Origin: Shinella sumterensis
GTDB taxonomy: Bacteria > Pseudomonadota > Alphaproteobacteria > Rhizobiales > Rhizobiaceae
Assembly (NCBI RefSeq): GCF_004514425.2
Contig: NZ_MYFN02000013.1
Span: 96,350-160,349 of the forward strand
Direction: 5' to 3'
DNA: 64,000 bases
Below the pieces are notes generated by a model that was not told where the DNA came from, ran no database searches, and worked only from the letters and a program-made list of their open reading frames with translations. Position 1 is the first letter of the stretch, and each line of letters begins with the position of its first letter. Position numbers and translations under genes: made by a program. This document shows, in pieces, positions 1-9,575 of this stretch.

Positions 1-1425
1 TCAACGACTGACCCTTTTCAGGCGGAGCTGCTCGACGCCTTCGGGCGCCTCGTTGCCGGCGAGGTCTCCAAGGAACGTATCGCACCATGTGAACACGTTG
101 TTTTCGCGCACTGTCGCCATCATGCCTTTCCAGCGCGCCTGGCGCTCTTCGCGCGGCATGGCGAGGCTGCGCGCGATAACGTCGGCGGTTCCCTCGACAT
201 CGTAGGGATTGACCAGCATGGCCTCCGTCAGCTCGTGCGCCGCACCCGCAAAGCGCGAAAGCAGCAGAACGCCGGGATCGTCCTCGTCCTGCGCTGCGAC
301 GAATTCCTTGGCGACAAGGTTCATGCCGTCGCGAAGCGGCGTCACGAGCGCCACCTTGGCCATGCGGTACAGGCCGGCGAGGGCGGGGCGGCGCAGCGAG
401 CGGTTGACATAGCGGATGGGCACCCAGTCGACGGTGCCGAGCGCGCCGTTCACGCGCCCCGCCTGTTCCGCGACGGTTTTCTGCATCGCCTCGTATTCCG
501 GCACCTCGGAGCGGGATTTCGGCGTGATCTGCAGCAGGGTGACCTTGCGCTGGTAATCGGGATGGCGCGTCAGGAAGGTCTCGAAGGCATCGATGCGCTG
601 GGTGATGCCCTTGGAATAGTCGAGGCGGTCGACGCCGATGATGAGATCCTTTCCGTCCAGGCTCTGGCGCATGCGCTTGTGCAAGGTGGTGTTTCCCGCC
701 TGGCGCGCCAGCTTGGCGAACTCGTCGGTCTCGATCCCGATCGGATAGGGGCGTGCGATGAAGGTGCGGCCCGCCGCGCCGAATTCCTCTTCGCCAAGGC
801 GTTCACCGATGTTCTGCCGCGCCAGGCACGCGGCGAAGTTCTCCCGGTCCTGACGGGTCTGGAAACCGATGACGTCATAGGCCGTCAGGCTTTTCAAAAG
901 CTCGTCATGAACCGGCATCGCCAGGAAAACGTCCGGTGCGGGCCAGGGGATGTGCAGGAAGAAGCCGATGCGGTTCTTCACGCCCTGCCGGCGAAGTTCC
1001 TCCGCAAGCGGGATCAGATGGTAGTCGTGGATCCAGATGACGTCGTCCTTCTGGATCAGCGGCAGCAGGCGGCTGGCGAAGAACTGGTTGACGCGAAAAT
1101 ATCCCGTCATCTCCCGGCGGCCATACTCGGCGAGATCGAGCCGGTAATGACAGATCGGCCAAAGCACGCGGTTGGCGAAACCCTGGTAATATTCCTCGAC
1201 ATCAAGGTCAGTGAGATCGGTCAGCGCGTATTCGATATTGCCGTCCTTCAGCGTCGTCAGCGGCCCGACAGGCTCGTCGCTGCATATTTTTCCCGACCAG
1301 CCCAGCCAGAGCCCGCCGCGCGCAGCCAGTGCCGACTGAAGCGCGACCGCGAGGCCGCCAGCGGACGCTGCGCCGTTCTTTGCGGGAAGGGGAACGCGAT
1401 TGGAAACGACGATAAGACGACTCAT
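1..1425 (-). CDS. otsA: Alpha,alpha-trehalose-phosphate synthase (UDP-forming)
   Basis: Makes trehalose-6-phosphate from UDP-glucose and glucose-6-phosphate in the cytosol, the first step of osmoprotectant trehalose synthesis. The 474-aa product has the normal GT20 family length. Visible motifs are the N-terminal SNRVP with the following Gly-rich loop, HDYHLIPLA near residue 150, and RLDYSKGI near residue 265, which belong to the substrate-binding core. The start at 1425 ([12 protein letters not shown]) fits family N-termini; an upstream in-frame ATG at 1536 would add 37 residues of poor quality. The stop codon occupies bases 1-3, so the gene is complete. No otsB is visible in the window. Confidence in function is high. 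Confidence 0.95.
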   Translation of the reverse strand: MSRLIVVSNRVPLPAKNGAASAGGLAVALQSALAARGGLWLGWSGKICSDEPVGPLTTLKDGNIEYALTDLTDLDVEEYYQGFANRVLWPICHYRLDLAEYGRREMTGYFRVNQFFASRLLPLIQKDDVIWIHDYHLIPLAEELRRQGVKNRIGFFLHIPWPAPDVFLAMPVHDELLKSLTAYDVIGFQTRQDRENFAACLARQNIGERLGEEEFGAAGRTFIARPYPIGIETDEFAKLARQAGNTTLHKRMRQSLDGKDLIIGVDRLDYSKGITQRIDAFETFLTRHPDYQRKVTLLQITPKSRSEVPEYEAMQKTVAEQAGRVNGALGTVDWVPIRYVNRSLRRPALAGLYRMAKVALVTPLRDGMNLVAKEFVAAQDEDDPGVLLLSRFAGAAHELTEAMLVNPYDVEGTADVIARSLAMPREERQARWKGMMATVRENNVFTWCDTFLGDLAGNEAPEGVEQLRLKRVSR

Positions 1426-1524
1426 GAGTTTTTGAACCATGTCTGGGCCGGCCCGACGCTCGGCAGGAAGCCTTCGGAAGGCAATCCAGAAGGCGGCCTG
1501 CGAGACGAGCGGAGTCCGGCAGAT

Positions 1525-1547
1525 TTCATATTGCAATGCAGTATGAA
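1525..1547. promoter_or_regulatory. 23-bp near-perfect palindrome upstream of otsA
   Basis: The sequence between 1525 and 1547 is an inverted repeat with arms TTCATA(c/t)TGCA around a single central base; only one base pair mismatches. It lies 100 bp before otsA. A related core (ATTGCA-GTGCAG) recurs at 1637-1648, itself within the inverted repeat TGCAC-N6-GTGCA (1632-1647), just before the small gene at 1658. The symmetry is seen directly; a role as an operator is inference, and the regulator is unknown. Confidence 0.4.
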
Positions 1548-1657
1548 CCCGCCGGCGCCGATTTGGTTCCGAAGAGAAACCCGGATGTGATGTTGCCCAC
1601 CACTGGATAGAGCGCGCGTCGCCTCACCTTTTGCACATTGCAGTGCAGGATATGGGC

Positions 1658-1807
1658 ATGGACAGAACCGGCATCGCCTTCACCGCTCTTCTTATCGCGC
1701 TTGCAGCCCTCGTGGTGAGCGTTCTCCTCATCGAGGTCGACCCGCCATTCCCCGAAACCGGCGATGGCGCCATCGTGCCGGCGCCCGCTGTCGGGCCCGT
1801 GGAGTAG
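1658..1807 (+). CDS. Small single-pass membrane protein, 49 aa
   Basis: A short reading frame, MDRTGIAFTALLIALAALVV and onwards, with one clear hydrophobic helix at about residues 5-25 and a Pro/Gly-rich tail. AGGA at 1647-1650 is correctly spaced for the ATG at 1658; an ATG at 1652 is in the same frame but too close to it. It lies divergent from otsA. I do not recognise a family. The membrane helix, ribosome site and codon use support a real gene, but there is no homology evidence here. Confidence 0.45.
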   Translation: MDRTGIAFTALLIALAALVVSVLLIEVDPPFPETGDGAIVPAPAVGPVE

Positions 1808-1919
1808 CGCCGGGCGGGGTCGGCGACGATATCTGCGGACGGCGCTTCTGCGGATCATATCCATGACGTTCGGGTTTCCAGCCTGGACATTCCTTCCCGC
1901 CCCATCCACCATGGTCGCC

Positions 1920-2171
1920 ATGACGACCTACCATGTTGGCAATTGCCCCGCATGCCGCAACGGACGGCTGTTTCTCTTCCGCGAGACGGATACCGGCGAT
2001 GTCTACGGTCATTGCGAGGAATGCGAGCAAGGCTTTCGAAGCCCGGATGAAATCGACGCGAACAGCGGATTCCCAACCTTGCTCAATCCCTCCGATGCCC
2101 AATGGGCGACCGCGGAGGATATCGGTCGAAGCGTATGGGCGAACCACACGCTTTTCCCGGCGCAGGCGTAG
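1920..2171 (+). CDS. Zinc-ribbon-like small protein, 83 aa
   Basis: Two CxxC pairs, CPAC near residue 9 and CEEC near residue 31, form a typical four-cysteine zinc ribbon at the N terminus. The remainder is acidic and has no recognised motif. Possible starts are the ATG at 1911 and the one at 1920; neither has a strong ribosome site, and I chose MTTYHVGNCPAC because it begins just before the ribbon. A regulatory or nucleic-acid-binding role is only a guess from the ribbon. The gene ends 19 bases before the terminator of the opposing tRNA-Val. Confidence 0.6.
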   Translation: MTTYHVGNCPACRNGRLFLFRETDTGDVYGHCEECEQGFRSPDEIDANSGFPTLLNPSDAQWATAEDIGRSVWANHTLFPAQA

Positions 2172-2190
2172 GAGCTTCTCTGTGGCCCGA

Positions 2191-2220
2191 AAAGCAAAAA
2201 GGCCCTGTGAAAACAGAGCC
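2191..2220 (-). terminator. Intrinsic terminator of tRNA-Val
   Basis: On the minus strand an 8-bp stem (GGCTCTGT paired with ACAGGGCC, one G-U pair) with loop TTTC is followed by TTTTTGCTTTT. It lies 16 bases beyond the tRNA-Val 3' end. Confidence 0.75.
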
Positions 2221-2236
2221 TGGCGTGAAGGGAAAA

Positions 2237-2312
2237 TGGTGGGCGATGAGAGACTCGAACTCCCGACATCCTCGGTGTAAACGAGGCGCTCTACCAACTG
2301 AGCTAATCGCCC
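2237..2312 (-). tRNA. tRNA-Val (anticodon TAC)
   Basis: A 76-nt cloverleaf with CCA encoded. The acceptor arm GGGCGAT pairs with ATCGCCC, the D-arm TAGCTCAGTTGGTAGAGC and the TTCGAGT T-loop are present, and the anticodon loop CGTTTACACC carries TAC. Its own terminator follows at 2191-2220. Confidence 0.97.
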
Positions 2313-2556
2313 GCCGCGTTGGTGGCTGTGATCTATGCGGAACCGGATCGAACCGCAAGAGGCAATTGCAAAGTTTTCTGCATTTTTTTGAAGGGTGCGG
2401 TGATGATGCGGGAGGGTGTGGAAACATTTCGTGCGGCGTCATTCTTTTGTCTTGAAACCTGCTTGACACCCAAAGGCGAACCCCGTAGTTAGCCGCTCAT
2501 CGAACGGCCAAGGCCGCTCGGGACGGATGCCTTGTCATCCGGTCGCTTCGAGGAAT
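2313..2556. other. Spacer between tRNA-Val and tRNA-Asp, with tRNA promoter
   Basis: No gene is seen. The only convincing signal is the promoter at 2463-2491 for the tRNA-Asp pair. Upstream sequence for tRNA-Val transcription lies at the left end of the spacer but shows no clear consensus. Confidence 0.5.
2463..2491 (+). promoter_or_regulatory. Promoter of the tRNA-Asp pair
   Basis: A perfect TTGACA -35 (2463-2468), a 17-base spacer and TAGTTA (2486-2491) lie 65 bases before the first tRNA-Asp. CTTGAC-N17-(C)TA rich -10 is the usual rhizobial housekeeping pattern; the -10 match is weak. Confidence 0.5.
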
Positions 2557-2633
2557 GCGGGTGTAGCTCAGTCGGTTAGAGTGCCGGCCTGTCACGCCGG
2601 AGGTCGCGGGTTCGAGCCCCGTCACTCGCGCCA
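2557..2633 (+). tRNA. tRNA-Asp (anticodon GTC), copy 1
   Basis: A 77-nt cloverleaf with encoded CCA. Acceptor GCGGGTG pairs with CACTCGC (one G-U); the anticodon arm CCGGCCTGTCACGCCGG carries GTC; the T-arm GCGGGTTCGAGCCCCGT is standard. Confidence 0.97.
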
Positions 2634-2679
2634 CTCGAAAGGCCGGACCATCATCCGGGACTTAAGGTCCAAAAGATGC

Positions 2680-2756
2680 GCGGGTGTAGCTCAGTCGGTT
2701 AGAGTGCCGGCCTGTCACGCCGGAGGTCGCGGGTTCGAGCCCCGTCACTCGCGCCA
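2680..2756 (+). tRNA. tRNA-Asp (anticodon GTC), copy 2
   Basis: Identical over all 77 bases to the copy at 2557-2633, separated from it by 46 bases with no terminator, so the two are probably co-transcribed from the promoter at 2463. Confidence 0.97.
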
Positions 2757-2895
2757 TTCTTCTTTCTCTTCCCGTTTCTTCCTGCTTTTTCTTCATGTGG
2801 AGAACGAGCTGCGATTTCCGCTTCTCACGCTGAATGTTTGCAGGCCTCTCCGCGTCTCGGATATAGCGACGCGTCAAAAAAGAGAGAGGATTCGC

Positions 2896-3783
2896 ATGCG
2901 AAACATCACGATGATTCTGGCCGGGTGCGCTGCGCTCGTCGCGCTCAGCATTCTGTTCGGCTCCTGGTTCACCGTCGATCAGGGGGAGCGCGGCGTGATC
3001 CTGCGCTACGGCGCCATTTCCGGCACGGCCGAGCCGGGTCTCGGCTTCAAGCTGCCCTTCATCGATTCGATCGTGCGCGTGTCCGTGCAGTCCAAGGCGG
3101 TGGTCTATGAAAAGATGGAAGCTTACAGCCGCGACCAGCAGCCGGCCGAGATTCGTCTTTCGGTGAACTATCGCATCCCCACCGACCGCGTGCAGGAAGT
3201 CTACGCCACCTATGGCGGGGAGGACGGGCTTCTGTCGCGCCTGATCGAGCGCAAGGTCTTCGAGGAGACGAAGACGGTGTTCGGCCGCTTCAATGCGGTG
3301 ACGGCGATCCAGGAGCGCGGACGGCTGAACGCGGAGATCGCCTCCGCCATCCAGCAGGGCGTCTCCGGCCCCGTCCTTATCGATAGCGTTCAGATCGAGA
3401 ACATCGATTTTTCGGATGCCTACGAGGCAAGCATCGAGCAGCGCATGCTGGCCGAGGTCGAGGTGCAGCGCCTGCGGCAGAACGCCGAGCGCGAGAAGGT
3501 GCAGGCGGAAATCACGGTGACGCAGGCGCGCGCCCAGGCCGATGCGCGGCGTGCGGAGGCCCAGGCGCAGGCCGATGCCGTCAGGCTGGCGGCGCAGGCC
3601 GAATCGGAAGCGATCCGCCTGCGCGGCGAGGCGGAGGCCGAAGCGATCAAGGCGCGGGGCGACGCGCTGAAGGACAATCCCGGCCTCGTGGCGCTGACAC
3701 AGGCGGAGAAATGGGATGGCCAGCTGCCGCGCACCATGCTGCCGGGCGGCGCCGTTCCCATGCTCAACCTCAACCCGAATTGA
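2896..3783 (+). CDS. SPFH/band-7 (prohibitin-like) membrane protein
   Basis: A 295-aa protein with one N-terminal membrane helix (about residues 5-22), an SPFH domain beginning at FTVDQGERGVILRYG, and a long alanine/glutamate-rich coiled coil (about 175-260) with repeated AEAxA units. It resembles prohibitin and the HflC family: membrane-anchored, oligomeric, facing the periplasm or cytosol, often a protease modulator or membrane-domain scaffold. No HflK or FtsH neighbour is present, so a specific partner cannot be named. A purine-rich ribosome site (AGAGAGAGGA, 2881-2890) supports the ATG at 2896. Confidence 0.8.
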   Translation: MRNITMILAGCAALVALSILFGSWFTVDQGERGVILRYGAISGTAEPGLGFKLPFIDSIVRVSVQSKAVVYEKMEAYSRDQQPAEIRLSVNYRIPTDRVQEVYATYGGEDGLLSRLIERKVFEETKTVFGRFNAVTAIQERGRLNAEIASAIQQGVSGPVLIDSVQIENIDFSDAYEASIEQRMLAEVEVQRLRQNAEREKVQAEITVTQARAQADARRAEAQAQADAVRLAAQAESEAIRLRGEAEAEAIKARGDALKDNPGLVALTQAEKWDGQLPRTMLPGGAVPMLNLNPN

Positions 3784-4071
3784 GGGTTCAATCCAAGGCG
3801 ACAAAGGTGCAGGCGCGGTTTTGGCCCGCGCCTGCGGCGAAACGCCCCGAATGCCACCCTTCATGAAATCGTAACGATTTAAACGGCTTCCCGCGGGCTT
3901 TCGCCGCTCCTGTCTCAAAAGCGAAGATTGATTGCGGCGAAAGCGGGACAAAGCCTTGCGCGGGGGCGCTCGCTGCGCTAACGACAGGGCGTTGCAACAT
4001 ACTTTATCGGCTTGCAGGTCTTGAACCAACAGGCGTCTCTCCGGCGCCGATCGCAGGCAGGATGGACGCCA
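3784..4071. other. Spacer before nuoA, with hairpin and probable nuo promoter
   Basis: No gene is seen. A 10-bp hairpin (GCAGGCGCGG, 3809-3818, with CCGCGCCTGC, 3826-3835) lies 25 bases after the SPFH gene and may end its transcript, although no T-run follows. Around 3870-3890 there is a palindrome AAATCG-TAA-CGATTT. CTTGCG-N17-CTAACG-like sequence at about 3955-3985 is the best promoter guess for the nuo operon, but it is weak. Confidence 0.35.
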
Positions 4072-4437
4072 ATGACTGAACTTCTCGGTTCCTATATTCC
4101 GATCGCCATCTTCATCGGTATCGCGCTTGTGATCGGCCTTGCGCTGCTGGTCGCGCCGTTTGCCGTCGCATACAAGGCCCCTGATTCGGAAAAGCTTTCC
4201 GCCTACGAGTGCGGCTTCAACGCTTTTGACGATGCGCGCATGAAATTCGACATCCGCTTCTATCTGGTGTCGATCCTCTTCATCATCTTCGACCTCGAAG
4301 TGGCCTTCCTCTTCCCCTGGGCCGTTTCCTTCGGCGACCTGGGCTGGTTCGGCTTCTGGTCGATGATGGTTTTCCTCGGTGTCCTGACCATCGGCTTTAT
4401 CTACGAATGGAAGAAGGGAGCACTCGAATGGGAGTAG
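4072..4437 (+). CDS. nuoA: NADH-quinone oxidoreductase subunit A
   Basis: Complex I membrane-arm subunit of 121 aa with three transmembrane helices (about 10-30, 65-88, 95-112). The conserved loop [16 protein letters not shown] between helices 1 and 2 carries the cysteine near the quinone channel. The ATG at 4072 gives the usual family length. First gene of a long operon; its last ten bases overlap the start of nuoB, pointing to translational coupling. Confidence 0.96.
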   Translation: MTELLGSYIPIAIFIGIALVIGLALLVAPFAVAYKAPDSEKLSAYECGFNAFDDARMKFDIRFYLVSILFIIFDLEVAFLFPWAVSFGDLGWFGFWSMMVFLGVLTIGFIYEWKKGALEWE

Positions 4438-5003
4438 CATCCAACACGCTCGTCGCGCCGCAGCCGAAGGGGATCATCGATCCCTCGACCGGCAAGCCCA
4501 TTGGCAGCAACGATGCCTTCTTCGGCGAGATCAACAACGAGCTCGCCGACAAGGGTTTTCTCGTCACCTCCACGGATGAGCTCATCACCTGGGCCCGTAC
4601 CGGCTCGCTGATGTGGATGACCTTCGGCCTGGCCTGCTGCGCCGTCGAGATGATGCAGCTTTCCATGCCGCGTTACGACGTGGAGCGCTTCGGCTTTGCG
4701 CCGCGCGCCAGCCCGCGCCAGTCCGACGTCATGATCGTCGCCGGCACGCTGACCAACAAGATGGCGCCCGCGCTCCGCAAGGTCTACGACCAGATGCCGG
4801 AACCGCGCTACGTCATCTCGATGGGCTCCTGCGCCAACGGCGGCGGCTACTATCATTATTCCTACTCGGTGGTGCGCGGCTGTGACCGCGTGGTGCCGGT
4901 CGACATCTATGTACCAGGCTGTCCTCCCACGGCGGAAGCGCTCCTCTACGGCGTGCTCCTGCTGCAGAAGAAGATCCGCCGGACCGGTACGATCGAGCGT
5001 TAA
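4428..5003 (+). CDS. nuoB: NADH-quinone oxidoreductase subunit B
   Basis: A 191-aa peripheral-arm subunit that holds the terminal [4Fe-4S] cluster N2 next to the quinone site. Ligands are visible as the tandem cysteines in [10 protein letters not shown], the cysteine of GSCANGGG and that of [12 protein letters not shown]. The ATG at 4428 lies inside the end of nuoA with GGAG at 4417-4420 as ribosome site. Confidence 0.97.
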   Translation: MGVASNTLVAPQPKGIIDPSTGKPIGSNDAFFGEINNELADKGFLVTSTDELITWARTGSLMWMTFGLACCAVEMMQLSMPRYDVERFGFAPRASPRQSDVMIVAGTLTNKMAPALRKVYDQMPEPRYVISMGSCANGGGYYHYSYSVVRGCDRVVPVDIYVPGCPPTAEALLYGVLLLQKKIRRTGTIER

Positions 5004-5021
5004 GGGCAGGGGACTTTAGAT

Positions 5022-5627
5022 ATGAGCGAAGCTCTGCGGGAGCTCTCCTCCCACATCGGCGAAGTCGCCGGCGGCCTGGTGTCGTCCGCCGACATCGCCT
5101 ATGGCGAACTCACCCTGAAGACCGACGGCGCGCGCGTCGTCGAGCTTCTGACCTTCCTGCGCGATGACGTGCAGTGCGGTTTCGTCAATCTCATCGATAT
5201 CTGCGGCGTCGACTGGCCGGCGCGCGCCGAGCGCTTCGACGTGGTCTACCACCTCCTGTCGCCGCGCCAGAACCTGCGCATCCGCGTCAAGGTCGCGACC
5301 GGCGAGGACGTTCCCGTTCCCTCGGCCTGTTCCGTCTATCCGGGCGCCGACTGGTTCGAGCGCGAAGCCTACGACATGTACGGCATCCTCTTCACCGGCC
5401 ACCCGGACCTGCGCCGCATCCTCACCGACTACGGTTTCGAGGGGCACCCGCTGCGCAAGGACTTCCCGACGACCGGTTTCGTGGAAGTGCGCTATGACGA
5501 CGAGGTCAAGCGCGTCGTGTACGAACCGGTCGAACTGAAGCAGGAATTCCGTAACTTCGACTTCCTCTCCCCCTGGGAAGGCACGGACTACGTGCTGCCG
5601 GGGGATGAGAAGGCGAAGACGAACTGA
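5022..5627 (+). CDS. nuoC: NADH-quinone oxidoreductase subunit C
   Basis: A 201-aa 30-kDa subunit of the complex I peripheral arm, separate from nuoD as is usual in alphaproteobacteria. The family signature [22 protein letters not shown] is present around residues 108-130, followed by GHPLRKDFP. It packs against NuoB and NuoD near the quinone site. Spaced 18 bases after nuoB. Confidence 0.96.
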   Translation: MSEALRELSSHIGEVAGGLVSSADIAYGELTLKTDGARVVELLTFLRDDVQCGFVNLIDICGVDWPARAERFDVVYHLLSPRQNLRIRVKVATGEDVPVPSACSVYPGADWFEREAYDMYGILFTGHPDLRRILTDYGFEGHPLRKDFPTTGFVEVRYDDEVKRVVYEPVELKQEFRNFDFLSPWEGTDYVLPGDEKAKTN

Positions 5628-5675
5628 TTTTGGGTCACGTAGCCCGATAGGGCGCCGGCCTCTGGAGCAAGCGGT

Positions 5676-6866
5676 ATGAACGAGCACAACGTTCGCAATT
5701 TCAACATCAACTTCGGCCCGCAGCATCCTGCGGCGCACGGGGTTCTCCGTCTGGTTCTTGAACTCGACGGCGAAATCGTCGAGCGCGTCGATCCGCATAT
5801 CGGCCTGCTGCACCGTGGCACCGAGAAGCTGATCGAGACGAAGACCTATCTTCAGGCCGTTCCCTATTTCGACCGCCTCGACTACGTCGCGCCGATGAAC
5901 CAGGAACATGCCTTCGCGCTGGCCGTCGAGAAGCTGACGGGCACGGAAGTTCCGATCCGCGGGCAGCTGATCCGCGTGCTCTATTCGGAGATCGGCCGCA
6001 TCCTGTCGCATCTGCTCAACGTCACGACCCAGGCCATGGACGTCGGCGCGCTGACGCCGCCGCTCTGGGGTTTCGAAGAGCGCGAAAAGCTGATGGTGTT
6101 CTACGAGCGTGCCTGCGGCGCGCGCATGCACTCGGCCTATATCCGTCCGGGTGGCGTGCATCAGGACCTGCCGCACGAGCTGGTGGAAGATATCGGCAAG
6201 TGGATCGACCCGTTCCTGAAGACCGTCGACGATATCGACGCGCTTCTGACAGGCAACCGCATCTTCAAGCAGCGCAACGTCGATATCGGCGTCGTGAAGC
6301 TGGAAGACTGCTGGGCCTGGGGCTTCTCGGGCGTGATGGTGCGTGGCTCGGGCGCGGCCTGGGACCTGCGTCGCTCGCAGCCCTACGAGTGCTATTCCGA
6401 CCTCGACTTCGATATTCCGATCGGCAAGAACGGCGACTGCTACGATCGTTACGTCATCCGCATGATCGAGATGCGCGAATCGGCGAAGATCATGCGCCAG
6501 TGCGTCGACCGCCTGCTCGGCGACGCCAAGGTCGGCCCGGTCTCCTCCATCGACGGCAAGATGGTTCCGCCGAAGCGCGGCCAAATGAAGCGTTCGATGG
6601 AAGCGCTCATCCACCACTTCAAGCTCTATACCGAAGGCTATCACGTGCCGGCGGGCGAGGTGTATGCGGCCGTCGAAGCGCCGAAGGGCGAATTCGGCGT
6701 CTATCTCGTCGCCGACGGCACCAACAAGCCGTATCGCTGCAAGATCCGCGCCCCGGGCTATGCCCACCTGCAGGCGATGGATTTCATCTGTCGTGGCCAC
6801 CAGCTTGCCGACGTCTCGGCGATCCTGGGCTCGCTGGATATCGTGTTCGGCGAGGTTGACCGCTGA
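5676..6866 (+). CDS. nuoD: NADH-quinone oxidoreductase subunit D
   Basis: The 396-aa 49-kDa subunit, forming the quinone pocket with Nuo[10 protein letters not shown] near residue 15 and LLHRGTEKL near residue 45 are the quinone-site motifs, including the conserved histidine. The C terminus ([15 protein letters not shown]) is the normal family ending. Its TGA overlaps the ATG of the next gene by one base. Confidence 0.97.
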   Translation: MNEHNVRNFNINFGPQHPAAHGVLRLVLELDGEIVERVDPHIGLLHRGTEKLIETKTYLQAVPYFDRLDYVAPMNQEHAFALAVEKLTGTEVPIRGQLIRVLYSEIGRILSHLLNVTTQAMDVGALTPPLWGFEEREKLMVFYERACGARMHSAYIRPGGVHQDLPHELVEDIGKWIDPFLKTVDDIDALLTGNRIFKQRNVDIGVVKLEDCWAWGFSGVMVRGSGAAWDLRRSQPYECYSDLDFDIPIGKNGDCYDRYVIRMIEMRESAKIMRQCVDRLLGDAKVGPVSSIDGKMVPPKRGQMKRSMEALIHHFKLYTEGYHVPAGEVYAAVEAPKGEFGVYLVADGTNKPYRCKIRAPGYAHLQAMDFICRGHQLADVSAILGSLDIVFGEVDR

Positions 6867-7105
6867 TGCCGAAAGCCGCCCTTGCCATCGTCGCCGCTGT
6901 CCTGACCGCCGTGCCTGCGCTTGCGCAGGAGGGCGGCGAGGGCAACGCGTCGTCGACGATCGGCCAACTGGCGGGGCAGGGCTATGAGATCAAGGCGGCG
7001 GCGCCGAATGGCAGCCGTTACGTCCTATTCATGCAGAAAGAGAAGTCTGTCTACGCCTGCGAGTTCGTCAACACGACGAGAACGCAGTGCCGGCAGATTA
7101 ACTGA
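6866..7105 (+). CDS. Small secreted protein inside the nuo operon, 79 aa
   Basis: The start overlaps the nuoD stop (TGATG), so it is translationally coupled. An N-terminal signal peptide is clear: hydrophobic [17 protein letters not shown] followed by QEGG, giving a mature protein of about 59 residues in the periplasm. Two cysteines (YACEF and TQCRQ), about 14 apart, could form a disulphide. It is not a known complex I subunit, and I cannot assign a function; genes of this kind occur at this place in rhizobial nuo operons. It could be an assembly or periplasmic stability factor, but that is only inference from position. Confidence 0.75.
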   Translation: MPKAALAIVAAVLTAVPALAQEGGEGNASSTIGQLAGQGYEIKAAAPNGSRYVLFMQKEKSVYACEFVNTTRTQCRQIN

Positions 7106-7121
7106 GACAAGGCGTTACAGA

Positions 7122-8255
7122 ATGTCCGTTCGTCGACTAGCCGATGATAATGTTCAGCCCGCCAGCTTCGCCTTCACCGAGGAGAATGCGGCTTGGGCCA
7201 GGGCGACCATCAACAAGTATCCGCAGGGCCGCCAGCAGTCGGCCGTGATCCCGCTGCTCATGCGGGCGCAGGAACAGGATGGCTGGGTCACCAAGGCGGC
7301 GATCGAATCCGTCGCCGACATGCTCGACATGGCCTATATCCGCGTGCTCGAAGTCGCGACCTTCTACACGCAGTTCCAGCTTCTGCCGGTCGGCACGCGC
7401 GCCCATATCCAGGTCTGCGGCACGACGCCCTGCATGCTGCGCGGCGCGGAAGAGTTGATCAATGTCTGCAAGAAGCGCATCCATCCGGAGCCCTTCCACC
7501 GCAACGAGAGCGGCACGCTGTCCTGGGAAGAGGTCGAGTGTCAGGGCGCCTGCGTCAACGCGCCGATGATCATGATCTTCAAGGACAGCTACGAAGACCT
7601 GACGCCCGAGCGGCTGGAGACCATCATCGACCGTTTCGACGCGGGCGAGGGCGCCGAAGTGGCGACCGGTCCGCAGATCGAGCGCGTCTTCTCCGCACCG
7701 GCCGGCGGCCTCACCAGCCTCACCGCGTCGGACGCCGCCGTCGGCAAGACGGCGCCGCGCAGCCGCAAGACGGCGGATGAGAGCGTCAGCGTTCCCCCGT
7801 CGAATGCCGCCAAGCCGAAGACGGACGCCGCTGAAACCGATCCGACGGTCAAGACGCCGCTGACGGCCAAGGCGGAAGCCGCCGCCAACGCCAAGGTAAA
7901 GGGCGAAACGCGCGCCGAGGGTGGCGACGCCGACGAAAAGCAGCCGGCGGCTGCCGGCGCCAAGCCGTCGCTGAACGACAAGAACCGTCCGGCCGGCATC
8001 GAGCGCCCGGCCACGGTCGACGACCTCAAGCTGATCTCCGGCGTCGGCCCGAAGATCGAAGGCACCCTGCACGAACTCGGCATCTTCACCTTTGCGCAGG
8101 TCGCGTCCTGGAAGAAGGCCGAGCGCGAGTGGGTCGACGGCTATCTGAACTTCAAGGGCCGCATCGAGCGCGACGACTGGGTCAAGCAGGCCAAGGCGCT
8201 CGCCAAGGGCGGCGAAGCGGAGTACATCCGCGTTTTCGGCAAGAAGCCGCGGTAA
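7122..8255 (+). CDS. nuoE: NADH-quinone oxidoreductase subunit E with C-terminal helix-hairpin-helix domain
   Basis: The first 190 residues are a normal 24-kDa subunit holding [2Fe-2S] cluster N1a: ligands C99-x4-C104 and C140-x3-C144 are all present. Unlike the usual length of about 160-200 aa, the protein has 377. Residues about 195-295 are a low-complexity Ala/Lys/Thr/Pro linker, and residues about 300-377 form a second domain with the helix-hairpin-helix signature [14 protein letters not shown] and the ending [18 protein letters not shown]. The same domain ends the protein at 9576-10256. The domain is of a DNA-binding type but may be used here for protein contacts. The ATG at 7122 matches family N-termini; an upstream frame extension is not credible. 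Confidence 0.93.
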   Translation: MSVRRLADDNVQPASFAFTEENAAWARATINKYPQGRQQSAVIPLLMRAQEQDGWVTKAAIESVADMLDMAYIRVLEVATFYTQFQLLPVGTRAHIQVCGTTPCMLRGAEELINVCKKRIHPEPFHRNESGTLSWEEVECQGACVNAPMIMIFKDSYEDLTPERLETIIDRFDAGEGAEVATGPQIERVFSAPAGGLTSLTASDAAVGKTAPRSRKTADESVSVPPSNAAKPKTDAAETDPTVKTPLTAKAEAAANAKVKGETRAEGGDADEKQPAAAGAKPSLNDKNRPAGIERPATVDDLKLISGVGPKIEGTLHELGIFTFAQVASWKKAEREWVDGYLNFKGRIERDDWVKQAKALAKGGEAEYIRVFGKKPR

Positions 8256-8266
8256 AGAGGTGAACC

Positions 8267-9571
8267 ATGCTTAAAGATCAGGATCGCATCTTCACCAATA
8301 TCTACGGCACCAAGGACAGGTCGCTGAAAGGCGCCATGGCCCGTGGCCAGTGGGACGGCACCAAGCAGCTTCTCGAAAAGGGCCGCGACTGGATCATCAA
8401 CGAGATCAAGGCGTCCGGCCTGCGCGGCCGCGGCGGCGCCGGCTTCCCGACCGGTCTCAAATGGTCCTTCATGCCGAAGGAATCCGACGGCCGCCCGCAC
8501 TATCTCGTCGTGAACGCCGACGAATCCGAGCCCGGCACCTGCAAGGACCGCGATATCCTGCGCCACGATCCGCATACGCTGATCGAGGGCTGCGTCGTCG
8601 CATCCTTCGCCATGGGGGCCCATGCCGCCTATATCTATGTGCGCGGCGAGTTCATCCGCGAGCGCGAGGCGCTTCAGGCGGCCATCGACGAGTGCTACGA
8701 CGCGGGCCTGCTCGGCAAGAACAACAAGCTGGGCTATGACATCGATGTCTTCGTCCACCACGGCGCCGGCGCCTATATCTGCGGCGAAGAGACCGCGTTG
8801 CTCGAAAGCCTCGAGGGCAAGAAGGGCCAGCCGCGCCTGAAGCCGCCATTCCCGGCCAATATGGGCCTCTACGGTTGCCCGACGACCGTCAACAACGTCG
8901 AGTCGATCGCCGTCACCCCGACGATCCTGCGCCGCGGCGCCGGCTGGTTCTCCTCGTTCGGCCGCCCGAACAATGTCGGCACCAAGCTGTTCATGATGTC
9001 GGGCCACGTCAACACGCCCTGCACCGTCGAGGAAAGCATGGGCATCTCCTTCAAGGAGATGGTCGAGAAGCACGGCGGCGGCATTCGCGGCGGCTGGGAC
9101 AACCTGCTGGCTGTCATTCCCGGCGGCGCATCCTGCCCGGTCGTCAAGGCCGAGGACATGATGAACGTCACGCTCGACTTCGACGGCCTGCGCGAGGTGA
9201 AGTCCTCGTTCGGCACCGGCGGCATGATCATCATGGATCGCTCCACCGACATCATCAAGGCGATCTGGCGCATCTCGGCCTTCTTCAAGCACGAGAGCTG
9301 CGGCCAGTGCACGCCCTGCCGCGAAGGCACGGGCTGGATGATGCGCGTGATGGAGCGCATGGTGCGCGGCAACGCGCAGAAGCGCGAGATCGACATGCTG
9401 TTCGACGTCACCAAGCAGATCGAAGGTCACACGATCTGCGCGCTTGGCGACGCGGCCGCCTGGCCGATCCAGGGCCTCATCCGCAATTTCCGCCCCGAGA
9501 TCGAGGCGCGGATCGACCAGTACACCGCCAATGCCATGGCGCATGGCGCGGTGCTGGAAGCAGCGGAGTAA
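8267..9571 (+). CDS. nuoF: NADH-quinone oxidoreductase subunit F
   Basis: The 434-aa 51-kDa flavoprotein that oxidises [14 protein letters not shown] near residue 55 binds [17 protein letters not shown] binds FMN, and [12 protein letters not shown] plus the cysteine of HTICALGD (about 40 residues later) ligate [4Fe-4S] cluster N3. AGAGG at 8256-8260 serves as ribosome site. Confidence 0.97.
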   Translation: MLKDQDRIFTNIYGTKDRSLKGAMARGQWDGTKQLLEKGRDWIINEIKASGLRGRGGAGFPTGLKWSFMPKESDGRPHYLVVNADESEPGTCKDRDILRHDPHTLIEGCVVASFAMGAHAAYIYVRGEFIREREALQAAIDECYDAGLLGKNNKLGYDIDVFVHHGAGAYICGEETALLESLEGKKGQPRLKPPFPANMGLYGCPTTVNNVESIAVTPTILRRGAGWFSSFGRPNNVGTKLFMMSGHVNTPCTVEESMGISFKEMVEKHGGGIRGGWDNLLAVIPGGASCPVVKAEDMMNVTLDFDGLREVKSSFGTGGMIIMDRSTDIIKAIWRISAFFKHESCGQCTPCREGTGWMMRVMERMVRGNAQKREIDMLFDVTKQIEGHTICALGDAAAWPIQGLIRNFRPEIEARIDQYTANAMAHGAVLEAAE

Positions 9572-9575
9572 GACG

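Noticed and set aside
2340..2353. GAAC-N6-GAAC between the tRNA genes as a LexA box
   Set aside because: The spacing is six, not seven, and it lies in the tRNA-Val upstream region, not at a repair gene.
2662..4440. A 592-codon minus-strand frame over the SPFH gene and nuoA
   Set aside because: Antisense to two recognised genes, with tRNA sequence inside its range; no motif.
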